A stretch of DNA of 64,000 bases from Amycolatopsis dendrobii (lineage in GTDB: Bacteria; Actinomycetota; Actinomycetes; Mycobacteriales; Pseudonocardiaceae), in contig NZ_JACGZW010000001.1 of assembly GCF_014145675.1 (NCBI RefSeq), forward strand, positions 310,001-374,000. The letters are read 5' to 3'. The notes below the pieces were generated by a model. The model did not search any database. It worked only from the letters and a program-made list of their open reading frames with translations, and had not been told where the DNA came from. Positions within the stretch are counted from its first letter, which is position 1. Each line of letters begins with the position of its first letter. The position numbers were made by a program, and so were the translations under genes. Positions 26,289 to 34,258 of this stretch are shown piece after piece.

Positions 26289-27236
26289 CTAGGGACGGTC
26301 GGTGAGATACCCGCCCATGGTCGTGAAGTATTCCGCCGCCGACAGCTCCCGGTCGTCGGCCGTCCGGACGCGTTCGATCCGCAGCCCCGGCGACTGGCCG
26401 CGCCGCGCGTCCCGGCCCGCGACGATCACCACGCCCTCGCCTTCGCGGATGAAGATGCGGCCCGGAGTTCCGCCGTAGCGGCCGTCCGAAACCGAGGCGC
26501 GCACGATGCGCAGCTGCTCGCCGCGGTGGTAGGCGAAGGCGTTGGGGTACGGGTCGGATTGGGCGCGCACCAGGCGGTCCAGTTCCTCGGCGGACCACGT
26601 CCAGTCGATGAGACTGTCGCGCGGGGCGCGTTTGTGGAAGAAGCTCGCCTTCGTCCGGTCCTGCGCGATCGGGACCACCGTGCCGGATTCGATGAGGCCC
26701 AGTGCTTCGGTCACGAGCGGTTCGATGAGATCCACGGTGCGGTGGAACAGATCCGTGGCGGTGTCGCGCGGGCCGACCGCGACCGCGCGCTGGGCCACGA
26801 TGTCGCCCGCGTCGAGTTCGTCGTTCATCATGTGCGCGGTGACGCCGACTTCCGGCTCGCCGTTGATCAGCGCCCAGATGATGGGGGAGAAGCCGGCGTA
26901 GGCGGGCAGCAGCGAGTCGTGCACGTTGAGCGTGCCGTGGCGCGGCAGGGTGAAGATCTCCGGCGGCAGCCAGGTGCGCCAGTTGTTCGCGACGATCAGG
27001 TCGAGGTCCGCGGCCTTCAGCTCGTCGAGCAGTTCCGCGTCGTCCGGGCGGGTGCGCAGCAGGGTGCGGATTTCGTGCTCTCCGGCCAGTGCGGCGACCG
27101 AATCGCTCCAGATCCGTTCGTAGGCGTGGTCGCTCGGCGGGTGGGTGACCACCAGTCGCACGTCCTGGCCTGCGTCGAGGAGGGCCTTCAGGGTGCGGTG
27201 TCCCCAGGTCTGGTAGCCGAACATGGCCACGCGCAT
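26289..27236 (-). CDS. N10-formyl-THF-dependent formyltransferase, siderophore type
   Basis: 315 aa. The Fmt-like catalytic domain shows the substrate-binding NVHDSLLPAYAGFSPIIWALING and the general catalytic triad region (Asn in VANNW, His in NVHDS, Asp in NDELDAGDIV). A shortened C-terminal OB-like domain follows. Similar enzymes formylate N5-hydroxyornithine in coelichelin-type hydroxamate siderophores. The divergent neighbour is an ornithine N-oxygenase, and the shared promoter carries iron-box-like sequence, which supports that role over tRNA formylation. The start at 27236 is preferred over the upstream ATG at 27272 because AAAGG lies about 10 bases before it. Confidence 0.85.
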   Translation of the reverse strand: MRVAMFGYQTWGHRTLKALLDAGQDVRLVVTHPPSDHAYERIWSDSVAALAGEHEIRTLLRTRPDDAELLDELKAADLDLIVANNWRTWLPPEIFTLPRHGTLNVHDSLLPAYAGFSPIIWALINGEPEVGVTAHMMNDELDAGDIVAQRAVAVGPRDTATDLFHRTVDLIEPLVTEALGLIESGTVVPIAQDRTKASFFHKRAPRDSLIDWTWSAEELDRLVRAQSDPYPNAFAYHRGEQLRIVRASVSDGRYGGTPGRIFIREGEGVVIVAGRDARRGQSPGLRIERVRTADDRELSAAEYFTTMGGYLTDRP

Positions 27237-27282
27237 CGGCGGTGCACCTTTCGTGGTCGGGACGAACATCACCCAGACAGTA

Positions 27283-27301
27283 CTAGTTGAGGCTTACCTA
27301 A
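27283..27301 (-). promoter_or_regulatory. candidate IdeR/DmdR iron box
   Basis: Read on the minus strand, TTAGGTAAGCCTCAACTAG matches the actinobacterial iron-box consensus TTAGGTTAGGCTAACCTAA at about 13 of 19 positions. It sits in the divergent promoter between the formyltransferase and N-oxygenase genes. Confidence 0.6.
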
Positions 27302-27302
27302 G

Positions 27303-27321
27303 TTAGGTTAGGGTTTCTTGA
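27303..27321 (+). promoter_or_regulatory. second candidate iron box
   Basis: TTAGGTTAGGGTTTCTTGA matches the iron-box consensus perfectly over its left ten bases and about 14 of 19 overall. It lies directly beside the previous box, 53 bases before the N-oxygenase start. Paired or overlapping boxes are usual for dimeric IdeR pairs. Confidence 0.6.
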
Positions 27322-27373
27322 GCATTGGTCAGTCGGGAACGGTGATGCGGCAGTGCCGCGCTAGGGGACTTTC

Positions 27374-28711
27374 ATGTCACGAGCAGGGGCCGAGGACAGC
27401 CAGGTGCCGGTGTACGACGTGGTCGGAGTCGGGTTCGGGCCGTCCAACCTCGCGCTCGCGATCGCCCTCGCCGAGCACAACGCGGGCTCGGGGGAGACGG
27501 TCACGGCGCACTTCCTGGAGCGCCAGCCCCGCTTCGGCTGGCATCGCGGGATGCTGATCGACACCGCGACCATGCAGGTGTCGTTCCTCAAGGACCTGGT
27601 GACGATGCGGAACCCGGCGAGCGCGTACACCTTCCTGAACTATCTGCACGAGAAGGGGCGGCTGGTCGATTTCATCAACCACAAGACCCTGTTCCCGCTG
27701 CGCGTCGAGTTCCACGACTACTTCGAATGGGCCGCGGCGAAGGTCGACGACCTGGTGTCCTATGGCAGCGAAGTCGTCTCGGTCGAACCGGTCCGCGACG
27801 GCGACGAGATCGCGTTCTTCGACGTGCGCGCCGAGGCGGACGGCGAAATCACCGAACTGCGGGCGCGGAATCTCGTGCTGGGCACGGGATTGCGCGCGAA
27901 GCTGCCGGACGGGGTCGTCGCCGGAGAGCGGATCTGGCACAACAGCGAACTGCTGCGCCGCGTCGAGTCGTTGCGCGGCACGGACGCGCGGCGGTTCGTG
28001 GTGATCGGCGCCGGCCAGAGCGCGGCCGAGGTCGCCGCTTTGCTGCACGACGAATTCCCGCGTGCCGAGGTGTGCGCGGTGTTCGCGCGCTATGGCTACA
28101 GCCCCGCGGACGACAGTGCGTTCGCCAACCGGATTTTCGACCCGGAGGCGGTCGATTCCTTCTACGCGGCAAGCGAACCGGTCAAGGAACGCCTCATGCG
28201 CTACCACGGCGCGACGAACTATTCCGCGGTCGATCTCGACCTCATCGACGAGCTGTACCGGCGGCGCTACCAGGAAAAGGTGCTCGGCGTGGAACGGTTG
28301 CGGCTGTTCAACGTTTCGCGGCCGATCGAGGTCGCCGACCAGGGCACGCACGTGCGCGCGACGGTCGAATCGCTGGCGACCGGCGAACGTTCGGTGCTGG
28401 ACGCCGACGCCGTCGTCTACGCGACCGGCTACCACCCCGCCGACCCGGTGCCGCTGCTCGGCGGCCTGGCCGGCGAATGCCGCCGGGACGGCCAGGGCCG
28501 GTTGAAGATCGAACGCGACTACCGGATCACCACCGGTCCGGCCGTGCGCGGCGGGCTCTACCTGCAGGGCGGCACCGAGCACACGCACGGGATCACGTCG
28601 TCGCTGCTGTCGAACACCGCGGTGCGGGTGGGCGAGATCCTGAAGTCCATTGTGGACCGGCGGGCGGTCGGATCCGATCCGGTCGAGTACGCGGTCAGCG
28701 GGATCCGCTGA
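27374..28711 (+). CDS. L-ornithine N5-monooxygenase (SidA/IucD/PvdA family)
   Basis: 445 aa. FAD motif GVGFGPSNLALAIAL is near the N-terminus, then FLERQPRFGWHRGMLID and the substrate segment MQVSFLKDLVTMRNP. The NADPH motif is VIGAGQSAAEVA, followed by ATGYHP, and the C-terminal GLYLQGGTEHTHGITSSLLS. These identify an N-hydroxylating monooxygenase acting on ornithine or lysine. The adjacent formyltransferase suggests that N5-formyl-N5-hydroxyornithine is the product. The ATG at 27374 follows GGGGACTTTC. It is first in an operon with the MbtH gene and lies behind two candidate iron boxes, so it should be induced by iron limitation. Confidence 0.92.
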   Translation: MSRAGAEDSQVPVYDVVGVGFGPSNLALAIALAEHNAGSGETVTAHFLERQPRFGWHRGMLIDTATMQVSFLKDLVTMRNPASAYTFLNYLHEKGRLVDFINHKTLFPLRVEFHDYFEWAAAKVDDLVSYGSEVVSVEPVRDGDEIAFFDVRAEADGEITELRARNLVLGTGLRAKLPDGVVAGERIWHNSELLRRVESLRGTDARRFVVIGAGQSAAEVAALLHDEFPRAEVCAVFARYGYSPADDSAFANRIFDPEAVDSFYAASEPVKERLMRYHGATNYSAVDLDLIDELYRRRYQEKVLGVERLRLFNVSRPIEVADQGTHVRATVESLATGERSVLDADAVVYATGYHPADPVPLLGGLAGECRRDGQGRLKIERDYRITTGPAVRGGLYLQGGTEHTHGITSSLLSNTAVRVGEILKSIVDRRAVGSDPVEYAVSGIR

Positions 28712-28731
28712 GGCGGGGAAGGGACTGAGCC

Positions 28732-28935
28732 ATGACGAATCCGTTCGAAAACCCGGACGGCGTTTACCGGGTCCTCGTGAACGACGAGGGCCAGCACAGC
28801 CTGTGGCCGGACTTCGTGGCCGTGCCGGACGGATGGCGGACCACCTTCGGGCCGGACGCGCGGCAAGCCTGCCTGGACCACATCGAGCGGACCTGGACCG
28901 ATCTGCGCCCGCTTTCGCTGCGCCGGACTTCCTGA
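28732..28935 (+). CDS. MbtH-like protein
   Basis: 67 aa, full length for the family. It shows the MbtH signature: [24 protein letters not shown], then the conserved Trp and Pro residues in VPDGW and the C-terminal [14 protein letters not shown]. MbtH proteins bind and activate NRPS adenylation domains. It lies 20 bp after the N-oxygenase gene behind GAAGGGA. No NRPS is present in this locus; the nearest one in the window is 20 kb away, so its partner may be encoded elsewhere. Confidence 0.95.
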   Translation: MTNPFENPDGVYRVLVNDEGQHSLWPDFVAVPDGWRTTFGPDARQACLDHIERTWTDLRPLSLRRTS

Positions 28936-28942
28936 AGGCCGG

Positions 28943-28969
28943 GAGGGGAACTCAAGCAGGGTTCCCCTC
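28943..28969. terminator. hairpin between mbtH-like and ABC transporter genes
   Basis: A 9-bp perfect stem GAGGGGAAC/GTTCCCCTC with a 9-base loop lies at the convergence of the two transcripts. It has no T-run. Confidence 0.6.
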
Positions 28970-30731
28970 ACCGGCGGTGGCTGCGCAGGCCGGACCAAGC
29001 GGTCCAGAGCGTGGCGTACCGGCCGCCGGCAGCGACCAGTTCGTCGTGCGTCCCGGATTCCACGACCGCCCCGGCGTCCAGCACGACAATGCGGTCCGAG
29101 GCCGCTGCCTGGGTCAACCGGTGGGCCACGATCAGGCCGGTGCGGCCTTCGAGCGCCGCGGCCGCGGCGGCTTCCAGAGTTTTCGCTCCCGCGCTGCCGG
29201 CCTCAGCGGTGGCCTCGTCGAGGATCGCGACCGGTGGCTCGGCGAGCACCAACCGCACGAGCGCGAGTTGCTGAGCCTGCGTGACGGTCAGCCGATGCCC
29301 GGCTTCGCCGACGACCGTCGCGAGCCCGTCCGGCAATGCCTCGACCCACTCGGCCGCACCGGCTTTGGCCAGCGCGGTGCGGAGATCCTCGTCGCTGGCC
29401 CCGGGAGCGGCGAGGCGGAGGTCGTCGGCCAGCGGTCCGCTGAAGACGTGCACTTCCTGGCTGATCAACGCGACCGCGCGCCGGGTGGCGGCCGGGCCGA
29501 GCTGGTCGAGCGGAACGCCGCCGAGGGAAACCGTGCCGCTGGTGGCCTGGTGGATCCCGGCGATCAGCTTGGCCAGCGTCGTCTTCCCGGCCCCGCTCGC
29601 CCCGACCAGCGCGACGCGCTCGCCCGGCGCGACCTCGAGGTCTACGTCGCGCAGCACTGGGTGGCCGTCCACATAGGAGTGGCCGAGGCCGACGGCTTTT
29701 ACCGAGGCGTCGACCGGACGGCCCGCGCGGGTCGGTTCGGCCGGCGACGGCAGATCCGCGACGCCGATGAGCCGGGACAGGCTCGCGCTCGCTGCCTGCG
29801 CGTCGTCGACCAGCGCGAGTGCGGTGTTGATCGGCCCGAAGAGGCTGTGGAAGTACAAGGCGGCCGCCGTCGCGACCCCGACCGTCGCGAGATTCGCGCC
29901 TACCAAGAGGAAACCGGCCGCCAGTACTGCGGAAAGGCCGACGAACTCGGCGAGATTCAGCCGGCCGTAGAAGCGGGTGGCGAGGCGAACCCCGCGCAAT
30001 GCCAGCTCTACCGCGCCGCTCGACCGTTCGCGGACCCGGTCGACGTGTGCCTCCGCGAGACGGAACGCGCGGACGGTCTTGGCGCCGCCGATGGTGTCGA
30101 GAAGCTGTTGCTGCTGCGCGCCGACGGCGGCTCGCTGGGCGGCGTACAACGGGGTCGCGCGGCGGACATACCAGCGGACGGTGTGCAGCTGGATCGGAAC
30201 CGCTAGCAGGGCCGCGGCGAGGAAACGCCAGTCGAGGACCGCCATCGCGACCAGGGTCAGCACGATCGTCAGCACTGAACGGGCGAGCGCGGGCAGCGCT
30301 TGCCGGACCGCGTCGGCGACGACCGAGACGTCGTTGGTGACCCGGGCGGTCAGGTCGCCGGAACCGGCCTGTTCGACCTGCTCCAGCGGCAGGCCGAGAG
30401 CGCGGTCGATGAACCGTTCGCGCAGGTCGGCGAGCATGGTTTCGCCGAGCCGGGCGAGCATCGAGACGCCGATCGCGGTGGCGGTCGCGGACGTCGCGGC
30501 GACGAGGACCAGCCCCGCGACGGGGTAGCCGAGCGCGGACGCGGGCTGCCGGGTGGCGACGAGGTCGACGACGCGGCCGAGCAGGGGAGCGGTCAGCAGG
30601 CCGATCGCGGTGGCTCCGACGACGAAGGCGAAGGACCCGATCGCGCGGCCTTTGGCTCTCCGCAGCAGGTCGAGCAGGACGGCCCGGATGCGTGGGCCGG
30701 TGGCGACGGGGAGGAGCTGGCGGTTGGTCAT
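28968..30731 (-). CDS. siderophore-type ABC transporter half, TMD-NBD, with degenerate signature
   Basis: 587 aa: six transmembrane helices (about 30-300) then one ATPase domain. Walker A GASGAGKTT, Q-loop region ALISQEVHVF, Walker B VAILDEAT and the switch His in VAHRL are intact. The ABC signature, normally LSGGQ, reads LTVTQ. It forms an operon with the upstream half-transporter, which has the opposite defects, so the two should make a heterodimer with one working ATP site. Its position beside ornithine hydroxylation genes suggests siderophore export, or IrtAB-like ferric-siderophore import. Its ATG overlaps the stop of the small duplicated ORF. Confidence 0.88.
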   Translation of the reverse strand: MTNRQLLPVATGPRIRAVLLDLLRRAKGRAIGSFAFVVGATAIGLLTAPLLGRVVDLVATRQPASALGYPVAGLVLVAATSATATAIGVSMLARLGETMLADLRERFIDRALGLPLEQVEQAGSGDLTARVTNDVSVVADAVRQALPALARSVLTIVLTLVAMAVLDWRFLAAALLAVPIQLHTVRWYVRRATPLYAAQRAAVGAQQQQLLDTIGGAKTVRAFRLAEAHVDRVRERSSGAVELALRGVRLATRFYGRLNLAEFVGLSAVLAAGFLLVGANLATVGVATAAALYFHSLFGPINTALALVDDAQAASASLSRLIGVADLPSPAEPTRAGRPVDASVKAVGLGHSYVDGHPVLRDVDLEVAPGERVALVGASGAGKTTLAKLIAGIHQATSGTVSLGGVPLDQLGPAATRRAVALISQEVHVFSGPLADDLRLAAPGASDEDLRTALAKAGAAEWVEALPDGLATVVGEAGHRLTVTQAQQLALVRLVLAEPPVAILDEATAEAGSAGAKTLEAAAAAALEGRTGLIVAHRLTQAAASDRIVVLDAGAVVESGTHDELVAAGGRYATLWTAWSGLRSHRR

Positions 30732-31012
30732 GAGAGGACCGCCGTGCGGTAGGTGGCTTCGGTGCGGACGAGTTCGGCGTGGGTGCCTTCGGCGGCGACC
30801 TGGCCGTGTTCGATCGGCACGACGCGTTCGGTCACGGGGAGCCCGGCCCCTTGAGCGCGGGCGAGTTCGGCGGTGACTCGGCCGTGTTCGAGCAGCACGA
30901 CGCGGTCGGTCACGGTGAGCAGTGCGGGGCTGGTGGTGATCACGGTCGTCATGTGGTTGCGGTGGAGTTTCGTGACTCCGGTGGCGGCAGTGGGGAGTTG
31001 GCGTTCGGTCAC
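30728..31012 (-). CDS. 94-codon ORF made by tandem duplication of the ABC gene end
   Basis: A GTG overlaps the ABC stop (GTGA), and the frame ends at a TGA overlapping the next gene start (ATGA). The first 12 residues (MTERQLPTAATG) resemble the start of the downstream transporter (MTNRQLLPVATG). The rest is two copies of the C-terminal end of the upstream ABC protein (TVTDRVVLLE, then THAELVRTEATYRTAVLS). It lacks Walker motifs and cannot be a transporter by itself. It may simply preserve translational coupling between the two halves. Confidence 0.4.
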   Translation of the reverse strand: MTERQLPTAATGVTKLHRNHMTTVITTSPALLTVTDRVVLLEHGRVTAELARAQGAGLPVTERVVPIEHGQVAAEGTHAELVRTEATYRTAVLS

Positions 31013-31147
31013 GAGAGGACCGCCGTGCGGTAGGTGGCTTCGGTGCGGACGAGTTCGGCGTGGGTGCCTTCGGCGGCGACCTGGCCGTCTTCGAGCAGCA
31101 CGACGCGGTCGGTCACGGTGAGCAGTGCGGGGCTGGTGGTGATCACG
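30728..31147. repeat. partial tandem duplication at the ABC gene junction
   Basis: 30732-30809 is identical to 31013-31090 over 78 bases (offset 281). A second block, 30887-30944, is identical to 31090-31147 over 58 bases (offset 203). The unit covers the end of the upstream ABC gene and the start of its neighbour. Confidence 0.85.
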
Positions 31148-32685
31148 ATCGTCGTGCGGGCGCGGCGGAGTTTCGCGACTCCGGCGGCGATGCGGGCTTC
31201 GGTGACGGTGTCGACGGCGGTGGTCGGGTCGTGCAGCACGAGGACCGGCGCTTCGGTGGCGAGGGCGCGTGCGAGGGCGACCCGTTGTCGTTGTCCGCCG
31301 GACAGTGATCGGCCGCGTTCGGTGACGGTGGTTGCGGTGCCGGACGGGAGCGTCGCGGCTACCTCGTCGGCGGCTGAGGCGGTGAGCACGCCGTCGGGGA
31401 CGGCGGGCATTCCGCCGCGGACGTTTTCTTCGACTGTGCCCTCGAACAGATCTGTGTCGTGCGCGGCGACGAGGACGACGTCGCGGACCCGGTCGGGATC
31501 CACAGTGGACAGATCTACGGCGTCGACGTGGACGGTGCCGGCGCGGGGATCGGCGAACCGGCCCAGGCAGTCGAGGAGATCGGTGGCCGTGGCGGGGTCG
31601 GTGGTGACGATGCCGAGCAGTTCGCCGGGCGGGACGGTGAGGTCGAGTTCGCGGAGGTTTCCGTGCGATACGGCGGAAAGCTCCACGCTGCCGGCGGCTG
31701 GGGAGGGCAGCTCGCCGGTGCCGTGAGGGACCGCTGGCGGTGCGCTGAGAACTGCGGCGACTCGACCGGCGGAGGCGCGGCCCTGGGCGAACTGTGCGTT
31801 GACCCAGGCGAAGATGGTGAACGGCGTCTGCAGGAACTGCGCGAGCCCGACCGCGGCGACGAGGTTGCCGACGGAGATCTCGCCGTTCGCGGCCAGCGAG
31901 CCGCCGACGAGCGCGACGATCGCGATGAAGATCCCGGTGAGCGCGAGCAGCGCGCCGTTGTGCCATGCCTGCGCGCGAGCCGCGCGGACGGTCGCTTGCA
32001 GGGAATCCCGGCTGGTGCGTCGATAGCGCGCGGTCGCGGCCGGTTCCGCGCCGATGCCCTTCAGCACCCGCAGTCCGCTGACGAGGTCAGCTGCGACGCC
32101 GGAGGCGTGCGCGGCGCGTTCCTGCTCCAGTCCGCTGCGCTTCTCCAGCGGTTTCCCGATGAGGTGGGCGAGGAACAGCAGCGGCGGGGTGCCGAGGAGG
32201 ACGAGCAGCCCGAGCGGCACGGACATCCGCAGGAGCACGACCGCGCTCACGACCAGCCCGGCGAGCGCGGCGATGCCGAACGGAAGCACCGCGTTGATCA
32301 TCCCGACCCGGCGGGCGTCCGAGGTCCCGACGCTCACCAGTTCCCCGGCGAGCGCACCGTTCTCCGCGCCGCCGCGAGGATGCAGGACGCGACGGCTGAC
32401 CGCGAGCCGGATCTCGTGCGCGGCGCGCTCGGACGCGCTTTCGGCCGCCCGCGCGCCGAAGCGGTAGCTGGTGGAGAGCACGAGGAAGACGACCGCCAGT
32501 ACGGCCAGCCAGCCGAGGAGCGTCAGTGCTGAGCTGTCGGCGACGGCCCGGTCCAGCACGACGCCGATCACTGCCGGGACGAGCGCCTCGCCGCCTTGGT
32601 GCCCAGCGGCGAGGACAGCCGCGGCGACGACCGATTTCCGTTGTCCGGCGATGGCTCCGCGCAGGACGTCCCGGCCGGTGGTCAT
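31009..32685 (-). CDS. siderophore-type ABC transporter half, TMD-NBD, with degenerate Walker A
   Basis: 558 aa: six transmembrane helices, then an ATPase domain. The signature LSGGQRQRVALARAL is intact. The P-loop position reads TTDPATATDL, without the Gly-Lys-Thr/Ser, Walker B is LVLHDPTTA, and the switch His is missing (VITTSPALL). It should pair with the downstream half-transporter. The ATG at 32685 has GGAGG at the right distance and is preferred to the GTG at 32745, which would lie almost on an iron-box-like sequence. It is predicted to be iron-repressed and involved in siderophore traffic. Confidence 0.88.
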   Translation of the reverse strand: MTTGRDVLRGAIAGQRKSVVAAAVLAAGHQGGEALVPAVIGVVLDRAVADSSALTLLGWLAVLAVVFLVLSTSYRFGARAAESASERAAHEIRLAVSRRVLHPRGGAENGALAGELVSVGTSDARRVGMINAVLPFGIAALAGLVVSAVVLLRMSVPLGLLVLLGTPPLLFLAHLIGKPLEKRSGLEQERAAHASGVAADLVSGLRVLKGIGAEPAATARYRRTSRDSLQATVRAARAQAWHNGALLALTGIFIAIVALVGGSLAANGEISVGNLVAAVGLAQFLQTPFTIFAWVNAQFAQGRASAGRVAAVLSAPPAVPHGTGELPSPAAGSVELSAVSHGNLRELDLTVPPGELLGIVTTDPATATDLLDCLGRFADPRAGTVHVDAVDLSTVDPDRVRDVVLVAAHDTDLFEGTVEENVRGGMPAVPDGVLTASAADEVAATLPSGTATTVTERGRSLSGGQRQRVALARALATEAPVLVLHDPTTAVDTVTEARIAAGVAKLRRARTTIVITTSPALLTVTDRVVLLEDGQVAAEGTHAELVRTEATYRTAVLS

Positions 32686-32749
32686 CGGCGCCTCCGTTCG
32701 TGCGGACGAGGCCGGTCCGGTCGCCGGTTCCTCCCTTTCGTCCACTGGA

Positions 32750-32768
32750 GAAGGCTAGCCTAACCTTT
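32750..32768 (-). promoter_or_regulatory. candidate iron box before the ABC transporter operon
   Basis: On the minus strand AAAGGTTAGGCTAGCCTTC matches TTAGGTTAGGCTAACCTAA at 14 of 19 positions, including the whole central AGGTTAGGCTA. It lies 65 bases upstream of the preferred ABC start, where an IdeR-type repressor would block transcription. Confidence 0.7.
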
Positions 32769-32808
32769 GGTCGGAGCGGTGCCGGGACGAGTCAGGTGCG
32801 GGGACGAG

Positions 32809-33699
32809 TCACCGGTGGGCGTCGCGTCCCGCGGGTTCTGTTTCCGGCGGTTGCTCTCCGGCTGCGGCGACTGCCGGTTCGGGTTCGCCGAAGCGGGCGA
32901 GTGCGAGGGCGGCGGCTACGGCGAGGACGAACCCGATCAGGGCGACGACAGCGAACCCGGGCCGGGTCCGGTCGCCCAGCAGCAGGACGCCGATCAGCGA
33001 CGGCATGACCGTTTCGCCGAGCACCATCATCGCGGTGGCGGTGGTGACGCTGCCGCGTTGCAGTGCGGTGGCGAAGAACAGCATGGCCAGCGCGCCCGCG
33101 ACGGCGACGACGTACAGCGCGGGGTCGCGCAGCAGGTCCAGCGGCGCGAGGCTCGGGATCACCCGGCCCGCCACGGCGACCAGTCCGAAGCACAGTCCGG
33201 CGACCAGCCCGAGCCCGGCGGTGCGGACCCGGTCGCCCGCGCGCCCGACGAGGAGGCCCGCGATTCCGAGGACCACGGCGGCACCGGCGAGCGTCAGGCG
33301 GAAACCGAGGCCGACTTCGCTGGAACCCTCGCTTTCCGCGGACGAACCGAGCAGTGCGAGCCCGGCGACCACGACTCCCACCGCGGTCCATTCCCGTGCC
33401 CCGAGCCGGACGCCGAACACCCGCACCGCGACGGCCGTCACCGCGAGGCTCGCGGCTTGCGTGGCCTGCACGAGAAACAGCGGCAGGACGTGCAGGGCGG
33501 CGATCTGGGCAATGAAGCCGACGCCGTCGAGGAGAAGCCCGACGACGAACTTCCACTGCTTCAGCACCCGGAGCAGCAAGCGCGGGTCGACCCCGGCGCC
33601 GCCCTCGTCGGGCGCTGCCTTCGCGGCCACTGCCTGCATCACCGAAGCGACGCCGTAGGCCACCGCGGACAGCAGCGCGCACAGAAATCCCCACACCAT
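32809..33699 (-). CDS. DMT-superfamily (EamA-like) multi-helix membrane protein
   Basis: 296 aa, nine or ten hydrophobic helices in two similar halves, as in drug/metabolite transporters. The protein begins MVWGFLCALLSAVAYGVASVMQ with positive charges on inner loops and ends in a Pro/Glu-rich cytoplasmic tail. No substrate motif is seen. It is the only gene in its transcript; the iron box at 32750 lies beyond its 3' end. Starting at 33699 removes a long upstream Arg/Ser-rich shadow. Confidence 0.75.
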   Translation of the reverse strand: MVWGFLCALLSAVAYGVASVMQAVAAKAAPDEGGAGVDPRLLLRVLKQWKFVVGLLLDGVGFIAQIAALHVLPLFLVQATQAASLAVTAVAVRVFGVRLGAREWTAVGVVVAGLALLGSSAESEGSSEVGLGFRLTLAGAAVVLGIAGLLVGRAGDRVRTAGLGLVAGLCFGLVAVAGRVIPSLAPLDLLRDPALYVVAVAGALAMLFFATALQRGSVTTATAMMVLGETVMPSLIGVLLLGDRTRPGFAVVALIGFVLAVAAALALARFGEPEPAVAAAGEQPPETEPAGRDAHR

Positions 33700-33742
33700 G
33701 ACGCCGAGAGTATTCCTGCCCGGCGGCGGTAGGCTCGGGGCC

Positions 33743-34243
33743 ATGGCGGAGGTGGAGCGCGTCTGGCCGGATCCGCTCGACGGCGACGAGATGACCGTGC
33801 AGACGCGCTTCCTGGACTTCCTCCGGGCGACCGCGCTGCAGAAGATCACCGGGCTGACCCGGGAGCAAGCGGCCGCGGCGCCGCTGCCGAGTTCGCCGCG
33901 GACCAGTGCGCTGGGCGTGCTCAAGCATCTGACCGCGGTCGAGCGGTGGTGGCTGGTGATCGAGGCGGGCGGTTCCGATGAGCCTTCGCTGTGGCCGGGC
34001 TCGCCGGACCCGAGCTGGGAGCTGACGCCGGAAGACGACGTCGCGCCGGTCGTCGCGGCTTATCGCGCCGAATGGGAACGGGCGGCAGCGGCGCTGGCCG
34101 GGCTCGCGCCCGACGACCGGACGCGCCGGTCGGGGGAGTTCACCGTCCGCTGGGTGCTGGCGCACGTCGTGCAGGAGACCGCTCGGCACGTCGGGCACCT
34201 CGACGCGCTGCGGGAACTGGCCGACGGCTCCGTGGGGGAGTGA
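33743..34243 (+). CDS. DinB/DUF664 (mini-circle protein) family
   Basis: 166 aa, four-helix bundle. DUF664 features are TSALGVLKHLTAVERWWL near residue 60 and the C-terminal FTVRWVLAHVVQETARHVGHLDALREL. Three conserved His (LKH, AHV, RHVGH) are placed to bind a metal. DinB-like proteins include mycothiol-dependent transferases and detoxification enzymes; the exact reaction is not predictable. The start ATG at 33743 fits the family length. It precedes the metallo-beta-lactamase-fold gene by 15 bp, and the two probably form a transcript. Confidence 0.8.
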   Translation: MAEVERVWPDPLDGDEMTVQTRFLDFLRATALQKITGLTREQAAAAPLPSSPRTSALGVLKHLTAVERWWLVIEAGGSDEPSLWPGSPDPSWELTPEDDVAPVVAAYRAEWERAAAALAGLAPDDRTRRSGEFTVRWVLAHVVQETARHVGHLDALRELADGSVGE

Positions 34244-34258
34244 CGTTACGCTGCGGGC

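Noticed and set aside
30728-31966. 412-codon minus-strand frame covering the duplicated ABC end and beyond
   Set aside because: Above 31012 it runs out of frame through the ABC gene; only the last 94 codons are coherent.
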